Shown: positions 1 to 11,797 of the stretch, piece by piece
How the letters are laid out: every line of letters begins with the position of its first letter
Numbering within the stretch: position 1 is the stretch's first letter
Origin: Aristolochia californica
Lineage: Eukaryota; Streptophyta; Magnoliopsida; Piperales; Aristolochiaceae
Direction: 5' to 3'
Length of the DNA: 64,000 nt
Assembly (NCBI GenBank): GCA_029961685.1
Contig: JARWKL010000009.1
Coordinates: forward strand, 9,949,758-10,013,757
Position numbers and translations under genes: made by a program
The notes under the pieces: model-generated
Databases searched by the model: none
Told to the model about the DNA's origin: nothing
The model's input: the letters and a program-made list of their open reading frames with translations, nothing else

Positions 1-694
1 AGTCCAGAATTTTCATAGACCGAACCGGAACGATCCTTTTTCAGAAACATATAATCCGGGTTGGGCTAGGCACCCAAATTTCTCATGGTCTAAGGGCCCA
101 CAGGTTGGGGGACCTCCAGGGTTTACTCAACCCCAAGCTGCGGGCCCACACTTCACTCAACAACCATTGATTCCACAAAAACCTTCACTTGAGGATACAC
201 TTCAATTATTCATGCAGAATACACAATCCTCCATTGCTAAACTTGAAATGGAAGTGAGTCAGTTGGCCAGCCACATGAGAGTGAACAAGCAAAAAATAGA
301 CTCCCGAGTCAAACCATTCCTAACCCCAAAAGCACACATGAGAGTGAGTTGAGTTCCAAACCCCACCATGAGCAAGCCAAAGCCATAACCACCCTTAGGA
401 GTGGTCGTGAGTTGAACAATGGGGTAGGGACCACTAAGTCTAAGGAGTCAAAGGATGACAAGGGACACATCATTGAGTGAAGAACCTCCAAGTTCTCCAC
501 CAACAGCCAAGCAGATCCCTAACCAAGTCCCATTAGCTCCTTATCCGCAGAGGTTATCGGGCCCACCTAGGAAAGGAGATAGCATGCATGAAACGTTGGA
601 ACTGTTTAGTAAGGTTCACATTAACATTCCACTTCTTGATGCTATTAGGCAAGTGCCTGCCTATGCACGATTTTTGAAAGACCTTTGTACATAG
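1..694 (+). pseudogene. gag: Gag C-terminal part of element A (degraded)
   Basis: Frame 2 encodes a Pro/Gln-rich stretch, then a segment of the type KLEMEVSQLASHMR (around 240-285) that in Athila Gag proteins follows the capsid region as a probable coiled coil, then a region leading toward protease (LLDAIRQVPAYARFLKDLC at 637-690). Gag would form the virus-like particle. The frame carries a TGA at 350-352 and a TAG at 692-694, and the N-terminal part is outside the window. No zinc knuckle is visible in the portion present. Because later protease and RT are in the same frame, the intact ancestor probably made one Gag-Pol polyprotein. Confidence 0.7.
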
Positions 695-751
695 AAGAGA
701 AAACAACATGTTAACAAAAAGGTCTTTCTTACTGAGAATGTAAGCTCAATT

Positions 752-3580
752 TTGAAGCATAACACTCCTCCTAAAGTTAAAGATCCTGGATGTCCCACAA
801 TTTCATGTGTCATTGGTGAACATACCATCCAGAGAGCTCTTCTTAACTTAGGGGCAAGTGTGAATTTGCTTCCTTTCTTTGTGTACCAGCAATTAGGTTT
901 GGGGGAATTGAAGCCTACTCCCATCACACTTCAACTAGCTGACCATTCTGTCAAGATACCATGAGGAATAGTTGAAGATGTTTTGATAAAAGTGGACAAA
1001 TTTCTGTTCCCGGTTGATTTCATTGTTCTTGATACAGAATCAGTAGTCGATGTGACCAACCAAATTCCTGTCATCCTAGGACGTCCCTTCTTAGCCACAT
1101 CTAATGCTATCATTCATTGTAAAAGTGGTGAGTTGGAGTTGTCTTTTGGAAATTTTAAGGTCTCATTGAATGTATTTAATGCCGGGCACGACCCACTTGA
1201 GTCTGATGATCTGAGTCCTGCATTTAATATAGAAACTGTTATGCTTGATAACGAATCCACTCTTGAATCTTTTGAGTCTTGCATAACATCTTTAGACATG
1301 GACTATTTTTATGTGGAAACATATTTCCGAGAGGTTAATTCTTTACTCAATTCTGTACCTCTGTTGGAGGAAGCTTATGAGGTTATCACAACTGAACATC
1401 CACAGGATCTTCCTCTTGACTTGGACAAACCTCTTGAAACTTCCAAGCTAGACCTTAAGCCACTCCCTCCCACATTGAAGTATGCGTTCTTGGGACCCAT
1501 GAACTCATTACCAGTCATTATTTCCTCTTATTTGAGTACTGAGCAGGAGGAACAATTGATTGAAGTTTTACAAGCACACAGAGAGGCATTGGGGTGGACT
1601 CTTGATGCCTTAAAAGGGATTAGCCCCTCCATATGCATGCATTGTATTCATTTGGAGGAGGGGACTAAAGCCTCACGTGAGATGCAACGTAGGTTAAATC
1701 CCCATATGCTGGAGGTTGTGAGAGAAGAAGTCATCAGGTTGCTTGTGACAGGAATCATTTACCCTATTTCTGATAGCACCTGGGTGAGTCCAATTCAAGT
1801 TGTCCCTAAGAAAGGGGGGATAACGATAATGAAAAATGAGAGTGGTGAATTGATTCCCACAAGAACTACCACCAAGTGGCGTGTCTGCATTGACTATAGA
1901 AAACTTAATTCCGCCACTAGGAAGGATCACTTCCCACTACCTTTCATTGATCAGGTACTAGAGCGATTGGCCGGCCACAATTTTTATTCCTTCTTAGATG
2001 GATACTCTGGCTACAATCAAATTCCCATTGCTCCAGAAGACCAGGAAAAGACCACATTCACGTGTCCGTTTGGCACCTATGCTTACAGACGCATGCCTTT
2101 TGGTTTATGCAATGCGCCAACCACTTTCCAACGATGCATGATGAGTATCTTTTCTGACATGATTGGTGAATTTTTAGAGGTCTTTATGGATGACTTTTCT
2201 GTGTTTGGCTCTAGTTTTGATACATGTCTGCACAATCTTTCACTCGTATTGTCCCGTTGCATTAAGTCCAATTTAGTCTTGAATTGGGAAAAATGCCACT
2301 TCATGGTGAAAGAAGGAATTGTTTTAGGACATGTAGTGTCTGAGCGGGGTGTAGAAGTGGACAAAGCCAAGGTTGACCTAATTGCCAATCTGCCACCACC
2401 TACTTCTGTGAAGGGGGTGCATTCTTTCCTTGGCCATGCTGGGTTCTATAGGCGTTTCATTAAAGACTTTAGCAAAATTTCTCGTCCTTTGACGAATTTA
2501 CTTGCTCAAGATGTTGCTTTCGCCTTTGATGATGCCTGTATTCATGAATTTGAAACACTGAAGAAATGTTTGTCCACTGCACCCATTGTCCAACCCCCTA
2601 TTTGGTCTTTGCCTTTTGAGTTGATGTGTGATGCCTCTGACTATGCATTGGGGGCTGTTTTGGGGCAAAAGACGGATAAAATGCCCTGTGTCATTCAATA
2701 TGCTAGCCGAACTCTTCATGATGCTCAATTGAATTATACTACCACTGAGAAGGAGTTGCTAGCTGTTGTGTTTGCCTTGAACAAATTCAGATCATATCTG
2801 TTAGGGTCAAAGGTTATAGTGTTCACTGATCATTCTGCTTTGAAGTACTTATTATCCATCAAGGACACTAAACCTCGCTTGATTAGATGGATCTTGCAAT
2901 TGCAAGAATTTGACCTTGAGATTCGAGATAAGAAGGGTTGTGAGAATGTTGTTGCTAATCATCTATCTAGGATCTGTGTAGTACCTCAGGAAGGATTCCT
3001 TCCTTTAAATGATTCCTTCCCTGATGAACAACTTCTCCAAGTATCCCAGTTGCCTTGGTTTGCTGACATAGTCAACTATCTTGTAACTCATAAGATTCCT
3101 GATTATTGGAGTAAACAAGATAGGTTGAAATTCTTTTCCCAAGTCAAACTTTTTTTTTGGGATGACCCTTATTTGTTCAAGGTGTGTTCTGACCAAGTCA
3201 TTAGGCGTTGTGTACATGAGCAAGACTTTGCCAACATTCTTGAATTTTGTCATTCCCACGCATGTGGTGGACATTTTGGTGCTAGAAAGACCGCGGCTAA
3301 AGTCTTGCAATGTGGTTTCTATTGGCCTTCATTATTTAGAGATGCCCATGAGTTTTGTCAGGTGTGTGATAAATGCCAACGAATTGGTTGTTTGTCTAGG
3401 AAGAACATGATGCCTCTTAACCCCATTCTTATTGTTGAATTGTTTGATGTGTGGGGTATTGACTTCATGGGTCCTTTCCTGTCTCGTTCGGCTATCAATA
3501 CATTCTTGTTGCTGTTGAATATGTCTCTAAATGGATTGAAGCTATATCATGTAAGACAAATGATCACAAAGTGGTGGTAA
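752..3580 (+). pseudogene. pol: Pol of element A: protease, RT, RNase H, integrase N-half
   Basis: In order: aspartic protease (about 830-1110, with LGASVNLLPF and [12 protein letters not shown]), reverse transcriptase (about 1690-2420; catalytic FMDD near 2183-2194), RNase H (about 2610-2900; [33 protein letters not shown]) and the integrase zinc-binding region (about 3240-3380) followed by the first catalytic Asp in GIDFMGP. Defects seen: the protease catalytic Asp is Asn (aac at 845-847 where the family has DLGAS), a TGA at 962-964 splits protease, and near 3485 the frame shifts so the ORF ends at 3580 in nonsense. The RT domain reads intact. Confidence 0.88.
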
Positions 3581-4353
3581 AGTTTTTAAAAGAACATAGC
3601 TTTAATCGGTTTGGTATCCCGAGAGAGATCATCAGTGATGGGGGATCTCATTTTTTTAACAGAGCATTTGAGACCTTATTGAAGAAATATTCCATCACTC
3701 ATCGGGTGTCCACTCCGTACCACCCGCAAACTTGTGGTCAAGTGGAAATCTCTAATAGGGAGATCAAACGGATTTTGGAGAAGTCGGTTCACTTTGATAG
3801 GAAAGATTGGTCCACTCGATTGGACGATGCTTTATGGGCCTATCGAACCGCTTATAAGACTCCGATTGGGATGTCTCCATTTCGCCTAGTGTTCGGCAAA
3901 GCATGTCATCTACCTGTTGAGCTTGAGCATAGAGCTTATTGGGCCATTAAGGCTTTAAATTTTGATTTAACTCAAGCTGGTGAGGAGAGAAAGTTGCAAT
4001 TGAATGAGTTGGAGGAGATACGTCATGATGCTTATGAGAATGCCAAACTGTATAAGGAGCGAACAAAGCTTTTACATGATAAATCTATTTTTCGCAAGTC
4101 TTTTACTGTTGGGCAGAATGTCTTACTTTATAACTCACGATTGCATTTGTTTCCAGGGAAGCTAAGATCCAGGTGGTCCGGTCCATTTGGAGTTACACAG
4201 GTGTTTCCTCATGGCGCTATTGAGATCCGCAATTACGGAGACGGGTCGATCTTCAAAGTTAACGGTCAGAGGCTCAAACCGTATCTTGAGAATATCCCCA
4301 CACCGGAGGAAGTGATGGTGATTTTCTTGGAGGAACCTGTCATTTCATCTTGA
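3484..4353 (+). pseudogene. pol: Integrase C-half of element A (frame-shifted from pol)
   Basis: This frame continues integrase after the shift near 3485. It contains the second catalytic Asp in SDGGSHFF (about 3634), [20 protein letters not shown] with the Glu of the DDE triad (about 3725-3782), and the typical Athila C-terminal run ([20 protein letters not shown], about 4129-4188). Integrase would insert the cDNA into the chromosome. The ATG at 3571 is not a real start; the segment is the tail of the polyprotein. It ends at a TGA at 4351-4353, and the rest of the sequence to the LTR is non-coding. Confidence 0.85.
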
Positions 4354-4873
4354 ATGCGTCAGAGTCTTGCTTACGACTATAAACTTAGCACATTGTGGGC
4401 AATCCCCACATTTCTATCCCTTTGTAAATTACAGTTTTATTTTTATTTTTTTATTTTTTTATTTTTTGGTTTATTCATACTCTCTTGCCGGCTGAGAGCA
4501 TAAATGGTTCCGGTAGTCGATGACCAGACTTTTGGTCCCTAGTTTGAGAGGTCTGTACTCAAACAACCATTCTAGGATTGACCAGTTCGATCTTGAAGTA
4601 TTGAATGAAAACCTTATGGTGAGTAACTTAAGGACTTGTGTTCAGCGCGTGATTCCTACTGCCTTCAGTGGCCAGTCACACGGAGATTTCTTCAAAGTGT
4701 GATGTGGGATAGCGGTTTCATCTACGGATGATTACCTACGGGTACGGCTGATACGAGTAAACCTCCTTCGAGGGAGACTATGTATCATTCCTGGGGGTCT
4801 TTTTTTTTTTTTTTTTGTAGTCGTTATAGTGTTTTAACTTTTCGCCATTGAGGACAATGTCAGGTTTAGGTTT

Positions 4874-4900
4874 GGGGGGGGGGGGGGGGGGGGGGGGGGG
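4874..4900 (+). repeat. G27 homopolymer
   Basis: An uninterrupted run of 27 G follows GACAATGTCAGGTTTAGGTTT. Its position and context match the internal polypurine phrase of Athila elements, here expanded by slippage. The run could form a G-quadruplex and its length may be an assembly estimate. Confidence 0.85.
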
Positions 4901-6039
4901 AACGACTCTTTTATGTCTTAGCAATAATTTTCGTTCGATTTTTGTTCGTGGTTTTCAAATTACTCCTCTTAGTATGTGGTTAACATTAGTAGAGTTAAAA
5001 TAAGTTGCTCAAATGTTTTTCAAAAATTTTCGTAAATTTGTGTAGAATATGCCTATTAGAAATCTGATATCATTTATTGTGATTCATGAGAATTCAGTGG
5101 GATAACCTACTATTGCATTAGACTTGGAACTTAGTTGCAAAAGAGAACATGTAAATCTAGTGTTGATCTATGTTAGTCTGAATAGTCTTGTATGCCTGTT
5201 TGAACTCAATCTTTTTTATACCTCAGTGAAATTCTTTGTTGTATTGTATGAATGCAAATGGAAATGCTCTTGCTTGCAAAAGATAGATAACATCAGAAAC
5301 AGCCTGGGTAAACCCAGGGACATGCACCGGAACAGTCGGTTACTTAAAAATAAGTGCATGTGCAGTGAAGACGAATACAAAATGGTGGTAATACCAAAAG
5401 TATTCAATGAAACAAAAAATATGACGCTGGTAATAGCAAAAGTGCGCTGGTAATAGCGTAAAATGGTTTTAAATCTGGAAGCAATGAGTTTCCTTAACTT
5501 TGATGATGAATTGTAATTTGAAAGAAGTTGCAAGTCAAGACTGAAATTGGTATATTTCTTCTGTGAGATTGTTAGACAACAGGCTTACTCTACTATTTTC
5601 TCTTAATTGTGATGTGACCAGGATTTTATTGTTATTTTTTGCCTCTTTGTTCTGTTGAAGTAATAGCTTATGGGTCACACTGGTTCAAGTGGAGTAACAA
5701 TGAGTGTATTTGGATTGATAATAGGCTATATTTTACACAGGTTTTCAAATTTCGCAAGATGTCATATGATTTTTAGATATTTTATGATACTAAGTGTTAG
5801 TCATATGCTAATGAGGAGTAAATGTTCTTCAGTTTTTCTTTTTATATTATTGATTTAGATGAATTTTGTGGGTAAATTCCATGCAAACCCTCATGAGACA
5901 TAACTCGTCCACTACTGCAGAGTAGGGGTTTAACGGCTTGTTGCATGCGCTAAATGCAATCGTGCTCTCTACGAAAGTGGCATTTTGTTTTCCTAGGCTT
6001 AATTTTGGTTCGATTGTTGTTTTGCTAGGGACTAGCAAA

Positions 6040-6055
6040 GATTTAGGTTTGGGGG
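6040..6055 (+). promoter_or_regulatory. Polypurine tract of element A
   Basis: ATTTAGGTTTGGGGG directly precedes TGTGATAGATG, the probable LTR start. The purine-rich run would prime plus-strand DNA synthesis. Confidence 0.65.
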
Positions 6056-7160
6056 TGTGATAGATGCCATATTCTGACATGAGAACTAGGTTAATTATAA
6101 TAGAATAACCTTTATAATTGTGTTATAGGTGGTTACTTATCGGTTTTCAAATGAAATGAGCATTTATTGAATTTGGCATTAATCACTGTCGATATTGCAT
6201 ATTTCTCTCTCCTGAATCATATTTCATTATTTTTTTAGTCTTATTTCTTCCTGAAATGCTTTTTATAGATTCAATTATGGAATTTCAGGAGAATTTGGGT
6301 GGAGAAGAAGATATTTACCAAAATTCCCTTAGTGAAATGGAGGTAATTTCTAGGGCAAATTGTTTTAAAATAAGAAAAATCATATTTAAAGGAGGAAAGC
6401 GTCGAACGAAGGAGAGGAGGCAGCATGAAGATAAGGAGAAACAGAGTATCGAAAAACAAAGGAGCACCGTCGACCGAAACAGGGGAGGATCCGAGAGGAG
6501 TTCCCCACCGCCGTTCGCCGGGCCAATACCTTTCGCCGCGCCACCGTCGTCCACCGCCGTCCAGCAACCGAGAACAATCCCAAGGAGAGCTCGAGAGAGT
6601 CTCCATCGAGGTGATTTCGATAGTGCTATTTTTTGCTTGCCAGGCTGGGAGGGGATCCGAGAGGGCTTCTCCGGTGCCACTTCTTCTTTCCGACCATCCT
6701 CCGGCATCGATTATGTATTTCCGACCAGTCCCGGAGCTATTCCGACTCCAACAGAGACTCGAGAGAGCTGGTTGGAGAACGTCAGCTCTGTTTCGCTCTT
6801 CGCCGGACGTTACCTCCGTCCGTCGGCTTCTAACCGTCGTCTCTACCTCCGGCCACTCACTATTGCTACCCGACGCCACCAATTTCCGAAAATTGCAGCA
6901 CCCGTGAGAACGAGTTGCTGCCCGAGCGAGAGGAGGAAGAAGGGGAGTAATTCATCATTATTGAATTTAATTTTTCATATACTTTGAACTTAGGTTTTGA
7001 ATGTTAATTGAATCTGATTTGATAATTAAGGTTTATTTAAGATTTTTTTCTTGATATTTGATTAAATTAGCTAATTAGGGTAAGATTATAATTGAGGTTG
7101 GATTTTGGTATTTTAATCCGATTTCTGTCTTTAACTCTAGGCGCCCGAGAGGGGCTAGAT
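6056..7160 (+). repeat. 3' LTR of element A, truncated
   Basis: Begins TGTGATAGATGCC after the polypurine tract and runs about 1.1 kb, with a GC-rich purine/CCG block (6400-6930) and AT-rich flanks. ORFs of 243 and 203 aa on opposite strands overlap in that block; neither resembles a known protein and I treat them as compositional. The LTR's 3' end is missing because the sequence changes to element B' near 7160. The exact start could be 6056 or 6058. Confidence 0.6.
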
Positions 7161-7162
7161 GC

Positions 7163-9849
7163 AAGGATTGAGAAATAGAAAGACAGTGCATGAATATGCT
7201 CGCTCAGGGAATGATCCAGCCCAGTCGGTCTCCCTTCTCCTCACCTGTTTTATTAGTACGTAAAAAGGATAAATCATGGAGTTTTTGTGCCAACTATAGG
7301 CAACTTAATTTGAAGACAATTAAAGACAAGTTCCCCATTCTAGTGGTGGATGAGTTGCTGGATGAGTTACATGGTGCTATGATTTTTACCAAGTTAGATT
7401 TGAAATCGGACTATCATCAAATTAGAGTTCACCCAGTAGATGTGGAGAAGATTGCGTTCCGCACGCACCATGGTCATTTCGAGTTCCTCGTCATGCCCTT
7501 CGGTCTCTCCAATGCACCCTCCACCTTTCAGGCCCTCATGAATGAGGTATTTTCCTCGCTTCTGCACAACTATGTGTTAGTATTTTTTGATGACATCTTG
7601 GTCTATAGCAAAAATTGGATCGAACATCTCCAATACCTCCATTAGGTATTTACCATTCTACGCTCTCATCATTTGGTTTTGAATAAATTGAAATGTTCTA
7701 TGGGCACCTACGAAGTTGCATATTTGGGCTACGTTATATCAGCTGTGGGCGTGAAAGTTGACCAGAGCAAGATACAAGCAGTAACAGATTGGTCGCCTCC
7801 CACCTCCCTCACAACATTAAGGGGATTTTTGGGCCTAGCGGGATATTACAGAAAATTTATCCAATCTTATGGCCAGATAGCAGCACCACTCAACAACCTT
7901 CTCAAAAAACATTGCATTCAACTGGTCTTCTTCAACGGATCAAGCCTTTCAGCTGTTAAAGGAGGCCTTAGCCTCAACGCCTGTACTACAATTACCAGAT
8001 TTTGATGAAGACTTTGTGGTGGAATGTGATGCATCCGGGGGAGTATAGGGGCAGTGTTACAACAATTGGGACACCCCATTGCTTATTTCAGCCGCCAGTT
8101 GGGACAACACCACCACAAATTAGCTGCACATGATAGGGAACTAATTGGGTTAGCCAAGGTTGTCCAACATTGGCGACCTTATCAATGGGGACGACCATTT
8201 CTCATTCGGATAGATCATTGCAGCCTCAAGTATCTTCTTGAACAACGCCTCACCACATCACCACAACAACATTGGTTAACTAAACTCATGGGCTTTGATT
8301 TTATTGTTCAATATAAGCCAGGTAGTTTGAATTTGAGGGCTGATGCTTTGTCACGTCGGGACATCCCAGACACACACGTTTATGCTATCAGCAACCCATG
8401 TTCACTTTTACTGGATTCTATTCGTGAGGAAACACATCAATATTCGGAACTTATTTCATTATATCAGGATATTCAGCAGGGGACATCAACTCATCTTTGG
8501 ACGATTCAAGATCATCTTATACTCTACAAAAACAAGATTTTTATGCATCTTACGTCCCCACTTCTTCCCACCATCCTGTCTTCTATCCATGAGAGCACAC
8601 ATGAGGGTCGACAGAAAACATATTTTCGAATCAGTCGGGAATTTTATTGGAAGGACATGAAGAGCACGATTGCTGATTATGTAGTTGCTTGTCAGATTTG
8701 TCAACGAAACAAAGCCGAATCTTTTAGTCCTGCCGGCCTACTACAACCTCTGCAACTACCGTCTCAAATCTGGTCCGACATTTCAATGGACTTCATTGAT
8801 GGCCTTCCCACTTCATCCGATAAATCAGTGATATTCGTTGTGGTTGATCGTTTTTCAAAATATGGTCACTTCATTGCTTTGGCGCATCCATATACTGCTG
8901 CTCAGGTCGCTCATTATTTATGGACCACATTGTCCGATTACATGGAATTCCCACATCCATTATCAGTGACAGGGATGCCATTTTTACCAGTATCTTTTGG
9001 AAGGAATTATTCAAATTACAGGGCACCCAATTGGCATTTTCTTCTACATGTCATCCACAGACTGACAGACAAACCAAGGTCGTCAATCGCACGATTGAAA
9101 TGTATCTTAGTTGTTTTGTGGGGGACTCACCTAAATGGTGGGTGAAGAGGCTTTCTTGGACAGAATTTTGCTATAACACTTACCACACCGCACTGAGAAC
9201 TACTCATTTTAGGGTAGTTTATGGCAAAGATCCACCTCGTCTGTTACCATATGTACTAGGGGCATCCAAAGTCGTCACTTTGGACCAAGCGTTAGCTGAA
9301 AGAGACGCTATGATCACTGAGGTACGTACTCATCTCCCGGAGGCCCAACACTCTATGAAGCTCTATTATGATAAGAAGCACCGTGAGGTATCTTATTCCC
9401 CAAGAGACTATGTGTGGTTAAAGCTTCAACACTACTGCCAGCTGTCCCTAACTGCCTCCAAGCGCCATAAGCTGTCTCCAAAATAATATGGTCCATTTCA
9501 GCTGTTGGACCAAATTGGCCTCGTGGCCTCCCGCTTGCAGCTACCAACCGAGGCAAAGATACATAATGTATTTCACGTATCCCAACTGAAGCCATTCCAG
9601 GGTGACTCGCCCCTACTGCACACTCCTCTACCGCCACTCCATGAGGGCAGAGTCCTTTCTACTCCAGTTCAGGTATTGAAAGCACGCCACATTCAAGGCG
9701 ATTGTGAAATTCTCGTCCAGTGGGCCGATGCAGACCCCAGTGACACGACATGGGAGCCGTTATCAGCATTTCGACTTCTCTATCCTTCCTTCAAGCTTGA
9801 AGACAAGCTCTTTCTCCAGGGGGGGGGGGTGATGTTATGGACTCTATAG
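7163..9849 (+). pseudogene. pol: Pol remnant of B': RT, RNase H, integrase, chromodomain-like tail
   Basis: RT spans about 7163-7900 with an intact FFDD (7586-7600 region), RNase H about 8020-8360 (HDRELIGLAKVVQHW, RIDHCSLKYLL), integrase about 8590-9490 with the zinc-binding HHCC region, SDRDAIF and TKVVNRTIE, and a chromodomain-like C-terminus about 9670-9820 (ILVQWADADPSDTTWE). Lesions include a TAG at 7643-7645 (Gln codon in B), a frame change near 7910, another near 8040, loss of frame around 8920-9140 and a TAA near 9484. The final frame runs through the polypurine tract into the LTR, as in B. Confidence 0.85.
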
Positions 9850-10239
9850 CATCACGAGTTACCAGCAGGCATAGGAATTAATTAATGTGATTTTCAATTT
9901 CCATGTAATTGATTTTGGTTTGGTTTGGTTTAGAATTTATTTGGCTTGAACCATTGACCCAAGGGTCTGAATTGTATTTGGCATCCTCAACCCTATTTAA
10001 GGGGACGACAAGGTTAATGAAAGCTAGAAATTGAGTCTACTTTAGCCTAGAGTAAATTAGCTAAACAAGTCGAGAGCTCCTTCAAGCTCTCTCCCGTTTT
10101 TCCCCCAATTCCTTTTCCGAAATTCCCTTTTCGAAATTCTTCTTCAGCACTCCATCAATATACCTTAACGTCAAGCAAGCAATGGAAGGAAGAGAAGAGA
10201 GGAGGGTGAAAAGATCCATGGCTCGTGAGGATCCTAACA
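9833..10239 (+). repeat. 3' LTR of B' (407 bp)
   Basis: Runs from TGTTATGGACTC to ATCCTAACA, preceded by a G-rich polypurine tract (9819-9832). It aligns along its length with the 411-bp LTRs of element B but with many substitutions and small indels, so B' is older. CCCTATTTAAGGGG near 9993 is the probable TATA box. The last part again encodes the gag N-terminus (MEGREERR...). Confidence 0.88.
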
Positions 10240-10914
10240 TTCACATCCACCTGATGCAACGACCAGGACTGAGAGGCTACAATGACTAATATAGTACAGA
10301 CTGTGGTCATCTTGGCAACTGGCACAAATGTTTCCTCATAATCAATCCCATATTTCTGCCTATTCCCCAGGGCCACAAGCCAGGCTTTGTACCTATCCAA
10401 CGATCCATCTTAACGCAACTTGACAGAGAACATCCATTTACTCCCAAGAGGCCGAATAGTAGGAGGGCAAGTCACAATCCCAAGTGTGATTTTCTTCGAG
10501 CATTTGTAGTTCTGTTTGCATTGCCTTTTGCTAACAATCATGTGCCATAGCCTGTCTATAGCCAGAAGGAATGGAAATAGAAGATGAAGTAGCTGCAAGA
10601 GATACAGGGAGGGAAACCATACCTGGAAGGAGAGTTAGAATGACACATTGATATGCGGAAGAGTGATGGGAGCAGGAGGGAAGATCAGGCGCAAGTGCCA
10701 GGTCAGGATGGAGAGGGGGCAGCGATGCAGTGGGGTGAGGCTCATCAAACCTCAACGTGCTAGACAGAGATGCAGAAGGCAGGGTAACTTGAGAGGGAAA
10801 GAAATATTGATTTTCAAAAAAGACAACATTTTGAGAAACACGGACCCGACGCGCCTGGGGATCATAGCAAACATAACTCTTTTGAGACACGACATACAAA
10901 AGAAATGCACACAT
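10240..10914 (-). pseudogene. pol: RT N-part of copia J
   Basis: Minus-strand translation gives the region between integrase and RT (DPQARRVRVSQNVVFFE...), then YKAWLVALGNRQKYGIDYEE, FVPVAKM and LHQVDV, all standard for the start of plant copia RT. It stops at 10240 where the B' LTR begins. Stops and frame changes occur around 10410-10600. The catalytic YVDD part is not present. Confidence 0.8.
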
Positions 10915-10938
10915 AATTGATTGGGCTGTAAGTTTATG

Positions 10939-11561
10939 TCATTCATGATTAGGTAGATGCATAAAACAAATACAACCGAACGTCTGAAGATCAGTGTAGG
11001 ACAGAGAATAACCAATTAATTTAATAAATGGAGAGACATGATGCAAGGTAGGCAAGGGCAGGAGGTTGATTAAATGAACGGAGGTAGAGAGAGCTTCACA
11101 CCAAAACCGAGGAGGAACGGATGATTCGATGAGAGGGGTACGGACCATATCAAGAAGGTGACGATTTTTCCTCTCAGCAATGCCATTTTGTTGTGGTGTC
11201 GAGGGACAAGAACGCTGAGAGATAAAAGCTTTGCTTTGAAGAAATTCCTGGAATTCAGCCGACATGTACTCGCCTCCAGAGTCAGAGCGTAACACTTTAA
11301 TGTGAGCAGAGAACTGTGTTTTGTAGGGCCTCAGATTAAGGAATAGATGAGGCTCAATGGATCCAAGTATCCAAGTCATGACTCTAGCATCCATGGTAGT
11401 CCATTTTGACAACGCTTCAACAACGCGAGGTACCGAATCACTCCCATCAAAATGACCCATAAGTCTTTTCCCATGACAAATTGCCGAAACCAAAATTCCC
11501 AAGCACTATAGTTCTTACCCGTGAATCGAATATGAGCGAAGTCTAACTTGTCTATTGACAT
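10939..11561 (-). pseudogene. Gag start fused to integrase core in copia J
   Basis: The minus strand begins with a copia Gag N-terminus (MSIDKLDFAHIRFTGKNYSA, 11561) and, after a frame change, reaches SIEPHLFLNLRPYKT. It then passes without a break into integrase sequence (HIKVLRSDSGGEYMSAEF; PQQNGIAERKNRHLLD; WCEALSTSVHLINLLP). Comparison with the gag of copia L (33106-32567), which continues past LNLRPYK into more gag, shows that gag's C-part, zinc knuckle, protease and integrase N-part are deleted here. Confidence 0.82.
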
Positions 11562-11619
11562 GTTAAGGCCGAAATTTTGTTGAGAGTTTCAGAAATACCA
11601 CCCCGTTGCCAACAAATTA

Positions 11620-11797
11620 CAAGTCTACCCCCACAATTTCAAAAATTCTAAATCTGCCCCCATGTTTTCAAAATTTCCAGATCTACCCCCACTCTTTCAG
11701 AATTACCAGATCTGCCCCCCACAGTTTCAAAAATTCCAAATCTGCCCCCTTAGTTTAAAAAATTCCAAATCTACCCTCACAATTTCTAAAAATTATA
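11620..11797 (-). repeat. 29-30 bp minisatellite in the leader of copia J
   Basis: About six units of the pattern AAATCTGCCCCCA-N-TTTTCAAAATTCC (plus strand) follow one another with a period of 29-30 bp. It lies between the primer-binding site and the gag start. Units differ by a few substitutions. Confidence 0.8.

Larger units (their letters stand above)
4354..6055 (+). other. Athila post-pol non-coding region
   Basis: About 1.7 kb between the pol stop and the 3' LTR. Athila elements often carry an env-like ORF here; I see only short ORFs (for example 5124-5453) with no membrane or signal features that I would defend, so I call it non-coding. Two related G-rich phrases occur, one at 4856-4900 (ending in a G27 run) and one at 6040-6055 just before the LTR, as expected for an internal and a terminal polypurine tract. 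Confidence 0.6.
1..7160 (+). mobile_element. Athila-type Ty3/gypsy LTR retrotransposon, 3' part (element A)
   Basis: The order gag end, protease, RT, RNase H, integrase, a long non-coding tail and a G-rich polypurine tract followed by TG is that of a Ty3/gypsy element. RT and integrase wording ([33 protein letters not shown]) is typical of the plant Athila lineage, as is the phrase TTTAGGTTTGGGGG before the 3' LTR. The 5' LTR and most of gag lie left of the window. The right side stops where homology to another gypsy family begins (about 7160), so the 3' LTR is incomplete. The reading frame is broken by stops and one frameshift, so this copy is dead. Confidence 0.88.
7161..10239 (+). mobile_element. 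Chromodomain-type Ty3/gypsy element, 5'-truncated (B')
   Basis: This is a diverged second copy of the family of element B (12905-18118). Similarity starts at RT, matching B from about 15045, and continues to a 3' LTR of 407 bp that ends ATCCTAACA. Everything upstream of RT is missing and the left side abuts the Athila LTR, so a deletion or recombination removed the 5' half. On the right it lies in copia J, interrupting the RT at the codons of HQVDVK; only the right-hand flank (TTCAC, 10240-10244) of a target duplication remains. Confidence 0.88.

Noticed and set aside
4354..6055. env-like gene of Athila
   Set aside because: No ORF above about 110 codons and no defensible signal peptide or membrane segments.
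6256..6987. 243-codon ORF in the Athila LTR
   Set aside because: It overlaps a similar-length ORF on the other strand, is rich in Arg/Pro/Ser from GC-rich composition, and lies inside the LTR.
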